Source of the DNA: Aquimarina sp. TRL1
Lineage (GTDB): Bacteria > Bacteroidota > Bacteroidia > Flavobacteriales > Flavobacteriaceae
Length of the DNA stretch: 64,000 nucleotides
Assembly (NCBI RefSeq): GCF_013365535.1
Contig: NZ_CP053590.1
Coordinates: forward strand, 5,198,501-5,262,500
Direction: 5' to 3'
The position numbers and the translations under genes were made by a program. The stretch's first letter is position 1; the number at the start of each line of letters is the position of its first letter. Below, piece by piece: positions 47,688 to 57,855 of the stretch. Below the pieces are notes generated by a model. The model made no database searches, was not told the origin of the DNA, and saw nothing but the letters and a program-made list of their open reading frames with translations.

Positions 47688-49619
47688 CTATTTAATCAAA
47701 GAATCTAACCAGTTAAAATACTTCGTATTGGTAAATGTATCCGGGTACTCATGTCCTTTATCTGCTACGATGCTACAAGTTACTTTCCCTCCTATCTTTT
47801 TTAATTTGTCACTCATTTCTTCTATTAGTCTAACATCCAACCCTGCATCTTTTTTCCCATGATAGATAAATAACGGAACTCCTATAAAAGGAGTCAAATA
47901 TTTATCTTCTAAAAAATTAGGATGTTCTTCGTCCAGCCATTCATTTGCCAAATTAGGATGCCCTGCAAAAACTGCTACCCCTTTATATAGTTCGGGATGT
48001 TCATAAAATGCTCGTAAAGCTCCATACCCTCCCATAGAGAATCCTCCTATAATCATACGACTACGATCTACTGAAAACGAACTGGTTACTGCTTCTATAG
48101 CTTCTACAATATCTCGTTGTGATTCTTCATAAGCGTATGCATTATATAAATCTCTTGCCAAGGGAGCAATTTCTATAAACTTCCCATTACTCCTCGCTTT
48201 TTTTAACAAACTTTGTTCATCCCTACCGCTACCATGTAGAAAAACTAATAACGGATATTTCTTAGCCGGGTCATAGTTTTCGGGTAACTTAATTGAATAC
48301 GGTTGATAACTTTGATCATATTTTGATTTAAAAGCTCTTCGGTACGGTCCCGATATCCCTTTATAGGGATCAGTTCCTTGCTTAAAAACATTGAATTTTT
48401 TTTCGAATTCTTTCCATAAATGATGTACTGACTCCCCAGATTCATATGGTTTTAATGCCCTATATTTATTTAGTATTTCATTTAATTCGAATTGCAATGT
48501 ATGTAGTGATCCCATAGGTAACTTCGGTTTATTTTTCTGAATCTCTGTACTGATGTTTTCCCCATCTATCTCCGGACGAATACTAATCACGTGTTCCCCC
48601 AGTTTTTTTTCTGTTGTTTGTATCAGTACTGTATATATGCCCGGAGACATTCCTTCTAATCGAACTTGCAGGTTTTCTTTTGTCAAATTATCGCTACTCT
48701 TTATCTTATATTCTTTTGTTAATACCTCTTCTTTCTTCTTATTAAAGCAGCTAATACGAATTGTTTCTTCTACTGCCTTTTTAGCGATAGAAGCTATTTC
48801 TACGATCAGTGGCTTCCCTTCTTCTAAATTTTTCTTTCTGAGAGCTGCAATGGTGGTTGGTTGAGAAACGGTTTCAGGAAGTTGAAAGGTTATTTTCCGG
48901 TATTTTCGTTTTGGTATTTCCTCACTCCAGATTCCTTCATCATCTACTAAAGAATATCCATTGGTAATGTACCCGTGCTCCTGAGAGTTAATCCCCTTGG
49001 CAAAATAAATATTACACCCTATTTCCCCGAGAAACCAGGGATGATAGGGTTCTATATCAGACCAGGCAATCAATGCTTCAAAACCGGACTTCTTTCCTGT
49101 TGAGACCTCCTGTGATATAGATTGTGTACTCAACGGTTTAGTGACCTGATTGAAATTATAAGCCATAATTCGCTGTCGATCCCAATGATTCTTTTCTTTT
49201 GAAGGAGAATATGATAATTCATAGTATTCATCCGTCAATGAATCTTTTTTAGGCATTCCTAATAAAATTTTATACCCATCTCCCCATAGATATCCTCTTC
49301 TGTGATAACTGATACGATCCTCTGCTGTTTCTATATAGAGATATAAATGTGTAGCAGTATATCCCATTCTATAACGAACAGGGACCGTATCCGTAACCGG
49401 ATTGTCAAACTGCCAGATATATGTAAACTCTTTAGATGGTAATGATTCTAAAAAGGCGTCTAATTTCCCATCAATGACAGGGGTTCTTTCTATAAAAGTA
49501 ACATCATGGGAAGGTTTCGGATTATTACAGCTACAGAAGATACTCAAGCCTATAATACCAAGTATAGTTTTTATAAGATAAACATAGATAGGGCGAAAAT
49601 TCAATGGTCTTATACTCAT
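47688..49619 (-). CDS. lipoprotein esterase with a CBM9-like N-terminal domain
   Basis: This is a 643-residue protein, using the ATG at 49619. The open frame extends 12 codons further to a GTG. The lipobox is CSC within SIFCSCNN. Residues about 30-240 have a CBM9/DOMON-like sugar-binding arrangement (TPVIDGKLD through GYSLVDDEGIW). Residues about 400-640 form an alpha/beta hydrolase with LVFLHGSGRDEQ, the nucleophile S528 in GGFSMGGYGA, and a His near DKGHEYPD. This is a polyhydroxybutyrate/feruloyl-esterase-like fold. A surface esterase acting on carbohydrate esters is a reasonable inference, though not proven. It is monocistronic as far as visible. Confidence 0.85.
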   Translation of the reverse strand: MSIRPLNFRPIYVYLIKTILGIIGLSIFCSCNNPKPSHDVTFIERTPVIDGKLDAFLESLPSKEFTYIWQFDNPVTDTVPVRYRMGYTATHLYLYIETAEDRISYHRRGYLWGDGYKILLGMPKKDSLTDEYYELSYSPSKEKNHWDRQRIMAYNFNQVTKPLSTQSISQEVSTGKKSGFEALIAWSDIEPYHPWFLGEIGCNIYFAKGINSQEHGYITNGYSLVDDEGIWSEEIPKRKYRKITFQLPETVSQPTTIAALRKKNLEEGKPLIVEIASIAKKAVEETIRISCFNKKKEEVLTKEYKIKSSDNLTKENLQVRLEGMSPGIYTVLIQTTEKKLGEHVISIRPEIDGENISTEIQKNKPKLPMGSLHTLQFELNEILNKYRALKPYESGESVHHLWKEFEKKFNVFKQGTDPYKGISGPYRRAFKSKYDQSYQPYSIKLPENYDPAKKYPLLVFLHGSGRDEQSLLKKARSNGKFIEIAPLARDLYNAYAYEESQRDIVEAIEAVTSSFSVDRSRMIIGGFSMGGYGALRAFYEHPELYKGVAVFAGHPNLANEWLDEEHPNFLEDKYLTPFIGVPLFIYHGKKDAGLDVRLIEEMSDKLKKIGGKVTCSIVADKGHEYPDTFTNTKYFNWLDSLIK

Positions 49620-49946
49620 CGGTATCTTATTTATACGTTCTTTTTCTAGCGACACCCTATTCTCATTTTTGTTACACTTTTATCATTTCATAATAGCTAA
49701 TTTGATTATCGGTTTTCAGAAATTAAAAAAGAATACATCTTGGAATGTATCTGGTATTTGATTATCAAAATTTAAATCCTCTAAAGCTTCCCTTAGTTAA
49801 CATCTATTCTCCAGATACTCTCCTATATGCTTATACCGAGATCGTATATGAGTAAATAAAAACCTGTATACTTTGTTCTTTCTTTGCTACTACATGGAGT
49901 ACATCAGGAGTTTTTTAAAAGATGAAGTTATTTTGACGAGGTAGTA

Positions 49947-50381
49947 CTAATGTAATGATGGAGGTACCCTTTTAGCTGTAAATGTTTTAAACACCCAGCC
50001 TTTATAGGCTCTGATATAACATACATTAAGGTCGTCACTATTGATCCATACTTTTACGGTGTATGTTTTCCCACTATCCGCATTATAAATAGTTCCTCCA
50101 GACAGTTCTCCTTCATTATATGTCAACTTATCTAAAATAATCATACCTACAATCGGACGTCCCCGAAGTTCTTTTACCGGATTTTTATTGTCTAGTCCAT
50201 TGAGATTAGAAAGTGGTTGTGCAGCTCTTTTATAAATCTTTCCATAGAACACCTGTTTCTCTTTATAAATTTCAATAACAGAACCTCCTTTGATTTCCCA
50301 TTTTCCGATATAGGCTTCCTCATCAACAGTCGCAGGGCACATAAAAAGGAATGGAATGATAAATAGTATGATATACTTCAT
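49947..50381 (-). CDS. DUF2147 exported protein
   Basis: This is a 144-residue protein starting at ATG 50381. A longer frame reaches an ATG inside the upstream promoter element and is not used. A signal peptide (about 1-14) is followed by the DUF2147 beta-barrel-like domain, with IGKWEIKGGSVIEI, YGKIYKRAA, ELRGRPIVGMIILDKL and a final RAYKGWVFKTF. The family is common in Bacteroidota and has no known function. The predicted -7 element ends only five bases before the start codon, so the mRNA would be leaderless or nearly so. It shares that element with the AraC gene. Confidence 0.88.
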   Translation of the reverse strand: MKYIILFIIPFLFMCPATVDEEAYIGKWEIKGGSVIEIYKEKQVFYGKIYKRAAQPLSNLNGLDNKNPVKELRGRPIVGMIILDKLTYNEGELSGGTIYNADSGKTYTVKVWINSDDLNVCYIRAYKGWVFKTFTAKRVPPSLH

Positions 50382-50386
50382 TGTGA

Positions 50387-50418
50387 TAAACATACCAATT
50401 AAATTGGAGTATTCCCAA
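50387..50418 (-). promoter_or_regulatory. extended promoter element of the DUF2147 gene
   Basis: Read on the minus strand it has TTGGGAATA, then AATTGG and TATGTTTA. The TTG and TATGTTTA are separated by 21 bases. The same extended sequence occurs before the AraC gene at 52002-52032 with a 20-base spacing, which suggests one shared regulator or sigma factor. Confidence 0.65.
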
Positions 50419-50502
50419 GATTATTATGTAATATTATTGCTAGCTATCAACATTTTTCTGTGTTTTTTTATATCAGAAAGAGCCTGTTCGCGAGAAGTTA
50501 TT

Positions 50503-51009
50503 TCATTCTTGCTCTGCTATTTGCTTTAAATCGGGGATAATCGCCTCCCAACCTTTTAGAGATTCTTCATATCGTTTTTTTCCAGTTTCATTATTCCGAA
50601 AGTTCTCTTGCCGTAACCTAAGAATCGTTCCTTTTCCTTTGGCAATAACTTCATAAGTCATAATCAGGTAATTTGCTGGAATATCTTCTAAATTCATATT
50701 AGGATCAAACATCGAGAAAGTAACTTTCTTTCCCTGTTCGAGCTCTAGAATGTTTCCTTTGACATATACGATTACCTCTCCTGTATTTGTCTTTCCTTTC
50801 CATAGCATTGGAGCACCTACCTTCCACTCAGATATAAGTTCGCATCCAAACATGTATTTTCTGGTTTGTTCAGGATTGGTTAACACTTCCCATACTCTTT
50901 CCTGTGATACTGAAAAATGGATTTCTTTTTCTATTTTCATCTCCTTGTTTCTTTTTGTTGACATACAACCTGTCATTGCGAATAGCACTAGTAACCAGAT
51001 GTATTTCAT
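50503..51009 (-). CDS. SRPBCC (AHSA1-like) lipoprotein
   Basis: This 168-residue lipoprotein has lipobox MTGC and Cys15. Residues about 27-165 form an SRPBCC/AHSA1-like ligand-binding fold, opening with EKEIHFSVSQERVWEVLTNPEQTRKYMFGC and closing with a helical GWEAIIPDL. Most AHSA1-like proteins are cytoplasmic, so an envelope-anchored version is less common. Its ligand is unknown. The AraC gene stops 51 bases upstream. A CATCTTTG sequence there could act as a -7 box, so it may have its own promoter as well. Confidence 0.8.
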   Translation of the reverse strand: MKYIWLLVLFAMTGCMSTKRNKEMKIEKEIHFSVSQERVWEVLTNPEQTRKYMFGCELISEWKVGAPMLWKGKTNTGEVIVYVKGNILELEQGKKVTFSMFDPNMNLEDIPANYLIMTYEVIAKGKGTILRLRQENFRNNETGKKRYEESLKGWEAIIPDLKQIAEQE

Positions 51010-51060
51010 TCTTTTTATCTATTGTTAATATTGAAACAAAGATGTTTTTTTTCTTGTTTT

Positions 51061-51951
51061 TTAGAGGGTACTATCAGGAGAACGTCTTATACTATTGGGA
51101 GTTTTTCCAAATTCTTTTTTAAAAGCTTTCGAAAAATGCTGAGGAGAACTATATCCTATTTCATAGGCTATTTCTTTGGCAGATTTTTGTGTATCTAACA
51201 GCAGACGTTGTGCTATACACATCCGATTATGGTGAATGTATCCAAAAATAGTTGTTCCAAATAGTTCTTTAAATCCTTTTTTTAACTTGTACTCATTAAG
51301 GGCAACTAATTTTGATAATTGGTAGATTGTTGGTGGTTCCCCCAGTTGGTCTGTTAGGATCTCCTTCGCCTCGAATAGTTTTCGTTTATCTGTATTGGTC
51401 TTAATAAAAGTATTCGATGTTTTTGCTTCGTATAATGCTGCCTGAAGAACCAGAAGTTCAATGCTCTTAGATAGTAGAAATAGTTTTTTTAATTCCCCGC
51501 CAAAACGACAATGTAAGATTTCGTTAATCACCTGATGTATCTTAAAGCTATTTGGTCGCCACTCATCTGACAATACAGCATTTTTTTTGTCAATAACATT
51601 TTCTACCAGTCGCTTTAGCGCATCATTACCATGTTGCGCTATCTGGACAAAGGAATCAGGAGTAAAATTAACTCCAAATGTTTCGATTTGCTTGCTTTTT
51701 GCACATACCTCTAAATCCAGCCCATCAGAGTACATTATATTATTATGATGCCCTGTAAACGTATGAGCAGTTTGTAATTTTTGAGAGCTAAAATCATAAT
51801 CCCCTTTCAATCCAAAATGTAAACGAACAGCTTCTAGCTCATTTACAGAACGGTGCTTTTCTAAAGAGGTAAAATGAATGATATTATGCGAAATCGAAAT
51901 TCCTTCCAGCTCCCATTTTTGAGTAGTTATATGTCTATTGTCTGCTTTCAA
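51061..51951 (-). CDS. AraC family transcriptional regulator
   Basis: This 296-residue protein has a variable N-terminal region (about 1-190) and a C-terminal AraC DNA-binding domain (about 195-290) with two helix-turn-helix units. The second is recognised by AKEIAYEIGYSSPQHFSKAFKKEF. No in-frame ATG lies near the start. TTG at 51951 is the only plausible initiator, about 50 bases after the promoter element. The SRPBCC gene follows 51 bases after the stop codon. The ligand of the N-terminal domain is unknown. Confidence 0.85.
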   Translation of the reverse strand: MKADNRHITTQKWELEGISISHNIIHFTSLEKHRSVNELEAVRLHFGLKGDYDFSSQKLQTAHTFTGHHNNIMYSDGLDLEVCAKSKQIETFGVNFTPDSFVQIAQHGNDALKRLVENVIDKKNAVLSDEWRPNSFKIHQVINEILHCRFGGELKKLFLLSKSIELLVLQAALYEAKTSNTFIKTNTDKRKLFEAKEILTDQLGEPPTIYQLSKLVALNEYKLKKGFKELFGTTIFGYIHHNRMCIAQRLLLDTQKSAKEIAYEIGYSSPQHFSKAFKKEFGKTPNSIRRSPDSTL

Positions 51952-52001
51952 TATTCTCTGACATGTATACTTTCAGGATAAACCCTGAACGTAGTTTAGA
52001 G

Positions 52002-52032
52002 TAAACATACCAATTAATTAAAATATTCCCAA
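52002..52032 (-). promoter_or_regulatory. extended promoter element of the AraC gene
   Basis: On the minus strand it reads TTGGGAATA, then AATTGG and TATGTTTA, with 20 bases between TTG and TATGTTTA. It matches the element at 50387-50418 in about 26 of 30 positions. The two TTGG units about 19-20 bases apart are also compatible with a tandem AraC-type site. Confidence 0.65.
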
Positions 52033-52090
52033 ACTTCCTGTATCGTCTTGTTTTTCAATTTCAATGTTTTTTATATCTGGTTATATTTTT

Positions 52091-54943
52091 TTAAAAAAAG
52101 GAGACTATTTTTGTTTTATCTACATCCAAAGATCTTTTTATAAAAGCATGTAATTCTTCTTTTGAAATAGCACTCAAGATGGCTGGGAATTTTTCTAAAT
52201 CCTCAATTTTTTCATTGTTAGACAAGCATTCTATTATGTAAGAGTTCCAGTTATAAATATCTGTATCAGAAACGATCATATTATGTTTTAATGCTACTCC
52301 ATTTTTATAATATTTCAATTCTTTTTCCTGTATTGGAGATGTTATAATATCCTCCAGCACTTGCTGGGTTATTTTTTTTGCTTTGTCGATTTTATCTGGA
52401 GTGCAATCAAAATGTATTTCTAAAACATAATTAGAGGCTGGATAACGTTTTTTTTCTAATTCTACAAAGGGAGTATACGTCATTCCATGTTGTTCTCTTA
52501 ATGTCTTAACGACCCTGTTTCTTATAAGACGCTCTGTTAGAGAAATTAGTATTGTATTTCGTACCGTTGGGGTATACCCGCCATATAATACAAAACTGAT
52601 ACTAGTGGTATTCCTTGACTTTTGATCCTTAATGATCAACTCTTTTTCATGTTCTGAATGAGTGAATAATTCTTTATTTTCCATCCGATTATTATTATGT
52701 GGAAGGTTTCCTAAATAGTTATTCAAATATGGTAAAATACTGTCTTTATTAAAATTACCTGTTATAATAAACCTCCAGGAATCTGCATTAGCAAATGCTT
52801 TCTGATAAAAGTTATGCATTTGAGAAAGGTTCAGGTTTTCGAATTCCTCTTTTGTTTGTGCACCATTTCTATTAGGAAAATAGTTCTTTTTTAGCTGATC
52901 AACTTTTCTTTTGAAAGGGCTGACAATAGAAAAATGTGATGTACGTTTCTTCAATGCTTTAATTTCATCCTGAACAACAGTAGTAAACTCTTTCTCATTA
53001 GTTTTTGTTGCCGTCATTTTTATAAAAAGATACTTAAAAAACTCTTCTAACTGATGATGTGGAGTACTCGCATGTATATTCCTTTCAAATTCGGAGATGG
53101 CAAAGGAAACACTAAAATCTTTATCACTTAGATACTGTTCTAAATCTCGATCAGTAAGGTTTCCTATGCCTCCTAACTCTATATATGGTATAGTAGATTC
53201 ATATTGATAATACAAACTGTCTGATATGGAAGATGTCCCTCCCGGTGCCAAGCCTACAACTTCTATAACATCCGTTTCGCTCTTAACAGGTTTCAATACT
53301 ACGTCAAGTCCATTTTTATAAGTTAACTTGGTGATCCCTAATTTCGGATAATACACAGATGACAAAGCTTTTTCTTCTTCTATTTCCGGCACTGTTAATT
53401 TCCTGTTTTTTGATGTTTTTTTTAAGGAGTTTTTTTTCCTTGCATACTTCTTTATCAAAGGAAGAATATTATCGGCATCAAGTTGTTTCTTCAACTTTCT
53501 AAACTTTTGCAAAGAAAACTTATTCTTAGTATCATCAGAAGCAGCTTGTTCGAAAAAGAGCCTCATTGTATTGGAATCCCATAGTTTTTGAGCTTCATTT
53601 TTAAAATCTCTAGAATTGATATTGGATAAAATATGGTGCTGAATAATACTGTCTTTTTTTTCTAAAAAAAAGGAACCGTTTTTATCTAAGTATTGATCTA
53701 GATACTCCTGAATATAAGTACCTGATTGTTTAAAATTATCTTCTTTATATGTTATGAATTGTTGATTTTTTTTCAAATGATATTGTAATTCATTTTCGGG
53801 AACTCCATATAGTGCAATTCTTTTAATTTCTCGCAATATATTCTTTATTGTCATTTCGGGATTTGTCTTTGGATTACAGGAAATAGTTGTGTAATTAACA
53901 TCTGCCATAAAATACCCATCTGTCAACTTAAGTCCATCAATGCTTTTAGAAAATAAGGAGTCGGTCCTCTTTTGTAGAATCCTTCCCAGCATCTGATATA
54001 CTATTTTTCTTCTCAATACATCTTCTGTCTGTTCTTCGCTCTGACGTTTCCAACCCCATTCTAGAAATAATCTGGAAGATGTATAACTATCTGATATATC
54101 AATAGCCATCGCCTCTTCTAAAAATTCATAGATCCCTTCATTGACAGTGCTATTTGTCCTCTTGTTCTTAATAGTTTCAAATTGTTGTTTAATTAATGAG
54201 GCTGTTTGAGAAGGGAAGACATTCCCTACAACAAAGACTGCTGCTTTTTCTGGTTGATACCATTCATCATAAAAGCGACCAAGGCTTTCCCTGGTAATAT
54301 TTTTTATACTGTTTTCTGTGCCAATAGGTAAGCGATATTTGTACTTGCTCTCTCCTAATCTGAACTTAAAATATTCTGATACTTTTGGCGCAACTTTCTT
54401 TTCCTCTAAAACAATTCTTTTTTCTGAAGCTATCGCTTCATTATCTAATGACAAACCGTCTAATATATCAGCAAAAAAGGCAAATGTTTCTTCTTGCATT
54501 TCCAGTGTTGCTTCTTTTGGAAATTCTATAGAGTATATAGTATATTGATAATTAGTGACGGCATTAAAATGTTTTCCTAACTGAAGTCCCTGCTCATATA
54601 GAGATGTTATATATTTTTTTTCCTGAAAACGCTTCCCTCCTTTGAAAGCCATATGCTCTAAAAAATGTGCATATCCAAGCTCCTGATCTTTTTCGTGAAT
54701 AGCTCCTGCCTTTACTACTAAATAAAACAGTGTTTTTTGTAGTGGATAGGTGTTGTTTTTGATATAATATTGAAACCCATTTTCTAACTTTCCTTTTATC
54801 AACTCTTTGGATAATTTCTCCGTTTGAGCATTACTAAAAGTACTATAGCATACAATAATAAGTATCCCTGTGAGTCTATAAAACTTTTGTAAGATTAATC
54901 TATAGATGTTATAACTGCTCATTTTGAAAAAACTGTAAACCAT
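52091..54943 (-). CDS. M16 family zinc metallopeptidase (pitrilysin/insulinase type)
   Basis: This is a 950-residue protein with two M16 halves. A signal or anchor segment (about 24-40, ending SNAQ) is followed by the active half with the inverted zinc motif H93-F-L-E96-H97 and a downstream glutamate-rich helix near 170-180 (SEKRIVLEEKK). The inactive half lies at about 530-930. The size and two-domain form match the pitrilysin-like peptidases of Bacteroidota. It probably acts in the periplasm on peptides. The SusC-SusD-DUF4929 operon lies upstream on the same strand, separated by about 260 bases, which suggests a second transcription unit with a related task. Confidence 0.93.
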   Translation of the reverse strand: MVYSFFKMSSYNIYRLILQKFYRLTGILIIVCYSTFSNAQTEKLSKELIKGKLENGFQYYIKNNTYPLQKTLFYLVVKAGAIHEKDQELGYAHFLEHMAFKGGKRFQEKKYITSLYEQGLQLGKHFNAVTNYQYTIYSIEFPKEATLEMQEETFAFFADILDGLSLDNEAIASEKRIVLEEKKVAPKVSEYFKFRLGESKYKYRLPIGTENSIKNITRESLGRFYDEWYQPEKAAVFVVGNVFPSQTASLIKQQFETIKNKRTNSTVNEGIYEFLEEAMAIDISDSYTSSRLFLEWGWKRQSEEQTEDVLRRKIVYQMLGRILQKRTDSLFSKSIDGLKLTDGYFMADVNYTTISCNPKTNPEMTIKNILREIKRIALYGVPENELQYHLKKNQQFITYKEDNFKQSGTYIQEYLDQYLDKNGSFFLEKKDSIIQHHILSNINSRDFKNEAQKLWDSNTMRLFFEQAASDDTKNKFSLQKFRKLKKQLDADNILPLIKKYARKKNSLKKTSKNRKLTVPEIEEEKALSSVYYPKLGITKLTYKNGLDVVLKPVKSETDVIEVVGLAPGGTSSISDSLYYQYESTIPYIELGGIGNLTDRDLEQYLSDKDFSVSFAISEFERNIHASTPHHQLEEFFKYLFIKMTATKTNEKEFTTVVQDEIKALKKRTSHFSIVSPFKRKVDQLKKNYFPNRNGAQTKEEFENLNLSQMHNFYQKAFANADSWRFIITGNFNKDSILPYLNNYLGNLPHNNNRMENKELFTHSEHEKELIIKDQKSRNTTSISFVLYGGYTPTVRNTILISLTERLIRNRVVKTLREQHGMTYTPFVELEKKRYPASNYVLEIHFDCTPDKIDKAKKITQQVLEDIITSPIQEKELKYYKNGVALKHNMIVSDTDIYNWNSYIIECLSNNEKIEDLEKFPAILSAISKEELHAFIKRSLDVDKTKIVSFF

Positions 54944-55204
54944 ACAGGTAAAATTTTATCTTGATTGTAGTAATCTACCTCGGTACAAGCTCACGAGATA
55001 TTACATAAGAAATGGATGTTAATTCGGAGTACCCCTCTGAGCACTTAGACCTCGATTATCAATTAAACAAGAGAGCTTTGTCTTTTACGGGTTTATTTAT
55101 TAATGAATACTTAATTTTTTGACCTTATAATAATACAAAGCTCTCGGTACACCGTTATCTATATACGGTTAAAAACTATTGAAGTTTTTAGTCTTTATGG
55201 AATT

Positions 55205-56464
55205 TTAATAAGGAGAGGTATAGGTTACTTTTACAATATCATAATCCCCAGAATTGGCATGATCTATATTAAATGTAAACTGCATAACCTTATCTGTATT
55301 ATCATAACTACTTGTCGGAGTAACCCAGTTTGTTTCGTACCAATCATCTTCTAAAATCGTACTATATCCAATATAATTATTAGGATGTAAAGATCCTCCT
55401 GAAATGATATGGTTCGTGAGATCAATATTTCCTTTAGCTAATTTTTCGAGCTCATCCCACAGCGGGAACTCATACTGAAAATCAACTGCTGATAATCCTT
55501 TTACACGCTGATCATCAAGAAAATTAGTATAAATGTCATGCGCTCCATTTTCTTGTACAAAATGAATCGTATTATCCTCCTTAAATTCTAAATTATCTAC
55601 TATCACATTAAAAGAATACTCCTTATTCAGCCACTTAGTTTCACTTTGATTTCCTATTGCCTTTAGTACTTCTTTTGCTGCAGGGTTGACATTATCATCA
55701 TTAGGAGCGTACCAAAACCCTGTATTATTTATTGTTTCATTTCTAAAGACATATTGCAGGTATTCAGAAAGCCCAAAAGCATTATTTGTCATTACTAATA
55801 AAGGTTTTTCTTTAGTTGCACTTTCACTCAGTGTAATAAAAGTAGTTCCCGTGTACGTTTTGGTAGTAGCCTGATCAAAAGGGGAAAAACTTCCATTACC
55901 GTCTGTCTGAACAGTTACTTCTACAGGGATCTTTCCAATCCAGGGAGTAAGATCAATTCCCTTTGTTTTGTAATATTCTAATAAGTCTTTTTGTTCCTGA
56001 GTAAGAGGTGTGAAATCCGCTTCAACTTTTATTGCTATAGCTTCATTACTAGATAATGTTATTTTATTATCAATTCCGGAATAAGAAGTTAATTGTATCG
56101 GGAAGTTTTTATCCTCAGACAATAAATTTTCACTATCTGGTTTTGCTGGCATTGTGATTTTCAGTACCCCTTTTGTCGTATTCTTTTTGATGATCACTGG
56201 AGCATCTATTGCTAATAAAGAGGAATAACCTGAAATATCTTCTAATGAAAAATTAAGAGTCACCGCTGAATCAAATGATTTACTCAAAATAACATCATAG
56301 ATAAAATCCGTAGCTTCCCCTTCTGTCGCTGATGAATTTCCTTTGTTGATCAGTGTAACTGAGACATCCCCATTAAACTGCGCTGTACCATCATCATCGC
56401 TATTACAAGATGTAATAAGCATTACTCCTAGTAATGTATATAGTATTGATTGTATTATTTTCAT
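55205..56464 (-). CDS. DUF4929-type surface lipoprotein
   Basis: This 419-residue lipoprotein has lipobox ITSC and Cys20, followed by NSDDD. An N-terminal Ig-like sandwich (about 30-150) carries the motif DVSVTLINKGNSSATEGE. The rest is a larger domain with QKDLLEYYKTKGIDLTPWIGKIPVEVTV, which I recall as DUF4929. It is encoded 15 bases behind SusD in a Sus-like operon and probably binds ligand at the cell surface, in the place taken by SusE/SusF in starch systems. No enzymatic motif is visible. Confidence 0.75.
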   Translation of the reverse strand: MKIIQSILYTLLGVMLITSCNSDDDGTAQFNGDVSVTLINKGNSSATEGEATDFIYDVILSKSFDSAVTLNFSLEDISGYSSLLAIDAPVIIKKNTTKGVLKITMPAKPDSENLLSEDKNFPIQLTSYSGIDNKITLSSNEAIAIKVEADFTPLTQEQKDLLEYYKTKGIDLTPWIGKIPVEVTVQTDGNGSFSPFDQATTKTYTGTTFITLSESATKEKPLLVMTNNAFGLSEYLQYVFRNETINNTGFWYAPNDDNVNPAAKEVLKAIGNQSETKWLNKEYSFNVIVDNLEFKEDNTIHFVQENGAHDIYTNFLDDQRVKGLSAVDFQYEFPLWDELEKLAKGNIDLTNHIISGGSLHPNNYIGYSTILEDDWYETNWVTPTSSYDNTDKVMQFTFNIDHANSGDYDIVKVTYTSPY

Positions 56465-56479
56465 AAGTATTTACGTGTT

Positions 56480-57853
56480 TTAAATTAATTTTTCCCATTC
56501 GGGGTTTTGTTGTACTCTTTTGTTTTGTCTTATTTCATTTTCAGGGATAGGAAATACCCATCTAAAATCATCTGTAGATATCTGGTCAATGATAGCATGG
56601 TCGTTAAAATCCACTCGTTCCAGAAGGAGTCTATTCCGCTTTAGGTCAAAATACCGAATTCCTTCACCGAGAAATTCTTTTTGTTTTTCTCGTAATAGAT
56701 CTTGTAAGAAAATTGATCCGGTTGTTGTAACAGGGGAAGCATTTCTAAGTGATAAAAAGGAATTTAATGCTTCTCTAGATTCTTCTTCTCTGGATAACTT
56801 ATAGAGTGCTTCTGATTTAATAAAATGCAGTTCTGCCAATCGTATTCCTACTATTGGTTTTGGAGTCTCATCTACCAAAGAATTTCTGTATTTTCCTAAA
56901 AAATCCGCACGTATCACCGAGTTATCCAACTTCCTGAAATCATCTTCCAGAAGATTAATATCCTTTCTATAATCATTAATACCATACGTAATAGAAAAGT
57001 GTATATAATACTCGTACTCCCCGCTTATATTATCAAAAAGAGAAGCATAATTAAACTCCTCATTATCAAACACCAACAATGTTTCTTCGCTATTATCAGG
57101 GGATCTCCACAAGCTTGCATAACTCTCCTGATTTATATTCCTTTTTAATAATTCATCACAGAGTACAATCGCTTTTTCATATTTATTCCAATGCAGGTAT
57201 ACTCTGGCCAGTAATGCCTTAGCACTATTTTTTGAAAACCTGTATTTAGTTGTTGTTTCGGGAGGAAATAACTCAATTGCTCTTAGTAGTAATCTCTCTA
57301 TTTCCCGATAGGAAGCTTCCATAGTAGCTCGGGATTTTTCTTCAGAGGCTATATTATCCTTTAGGATAATTCCATCCTGTTCCCGTGTTAAATATGAATA
57401 CCTCGGAGCGTACAATTGTGTGAGATCCAAATAAGAAAATGCTTTTAAAGCAAGCGTTTGGGCATGAATAAAATCAAGTATTTCTTCTTCTTTTGAGTTG
57501 GTTGTCTGAATGGATGCTATTTGGTTTAGCAATACATTTGCCCTGCTTATGGAGTGATAATAATCCTGCCATAAAGAAGCAGCCCATACAATTAACTCAT
57601 TAGTTTCCCATCTGTACAAATTAAAATCAAACGTATTTTCAGAAATTGTATGATTGGGATAAAAGTCATCAGCCAGCTTAGAGAACATGACTTTATCTTT
57701 TGGGTATGAATTATATATTCCCGATAAAGTTTCATTGGCTATATCTATATTATCAATTACATCTAGCCCTGTAATTTCATCTTCTACGGGAATATCCAGA
57801 GAACAGGAAACTGATGAGATAAAAATAATGATGATACCGAATACTCTTTTCAT
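56480..57853 (-). CDS. SusD/RagB family surface lipoprotein
   Basis: This 457-residue lipoprotein has lipobox SVSC and Cys17. The helical SusD fold is visible: YHSISRANVLLNQI, the TPR-like LKAFSYLDLTQLYAPRYS block, and a C-terminal REKQKEFLGEGIRYFDLKR. SusD proteins sit as lids on SusC channels and bind the nutrient. It lies two bases behind the SusC stop codon, so the two are coupled. No glycoside hydrolase is nearby, while an M16 peptidase is. The RagB branch, which takes up peptides, is therefore the better comparison. Confidence 0.93.
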   Translation of the reverse strand: MKRVFGIIIIFISSVSCSLDIPVEDEITGLDVIDNIDIANETLSGIYNSYPKDKVMFSKLADDFYPNHTISENTFDFNLYRWETNELIVWAASLWQDYYHSISRANVLLNQIASIQTTNSKEEEILDFIHAQTLALKAFSYLDLTQLYAPRYSYLTREQDGIILKDNIASEEKSRATMEASYREIERLLLRAIELFPPETTTKYRFSKNSAKALLARVYLHWNKYEKAIVLCDELLKRNINQESYASLWRSPDNSEETLLVFDNEEFNYASLFDNISGEYEYYIHFSITYGINDYRKDINLLEDDFRKLDNSVIRADFLGKYRNSLVDETPKPIVGIRLAELHFIKSEALYKLSREEESREALNSFLSLRNASPVTTTGSIFLQDLLREKQKEFLGEGIRYFDLKRNRLLLERVDFNDHAIIDQISTDDFRWVFPIPENEIRQNKRVQQNPEWEKLI

Positions 57854-57855
57854 AA

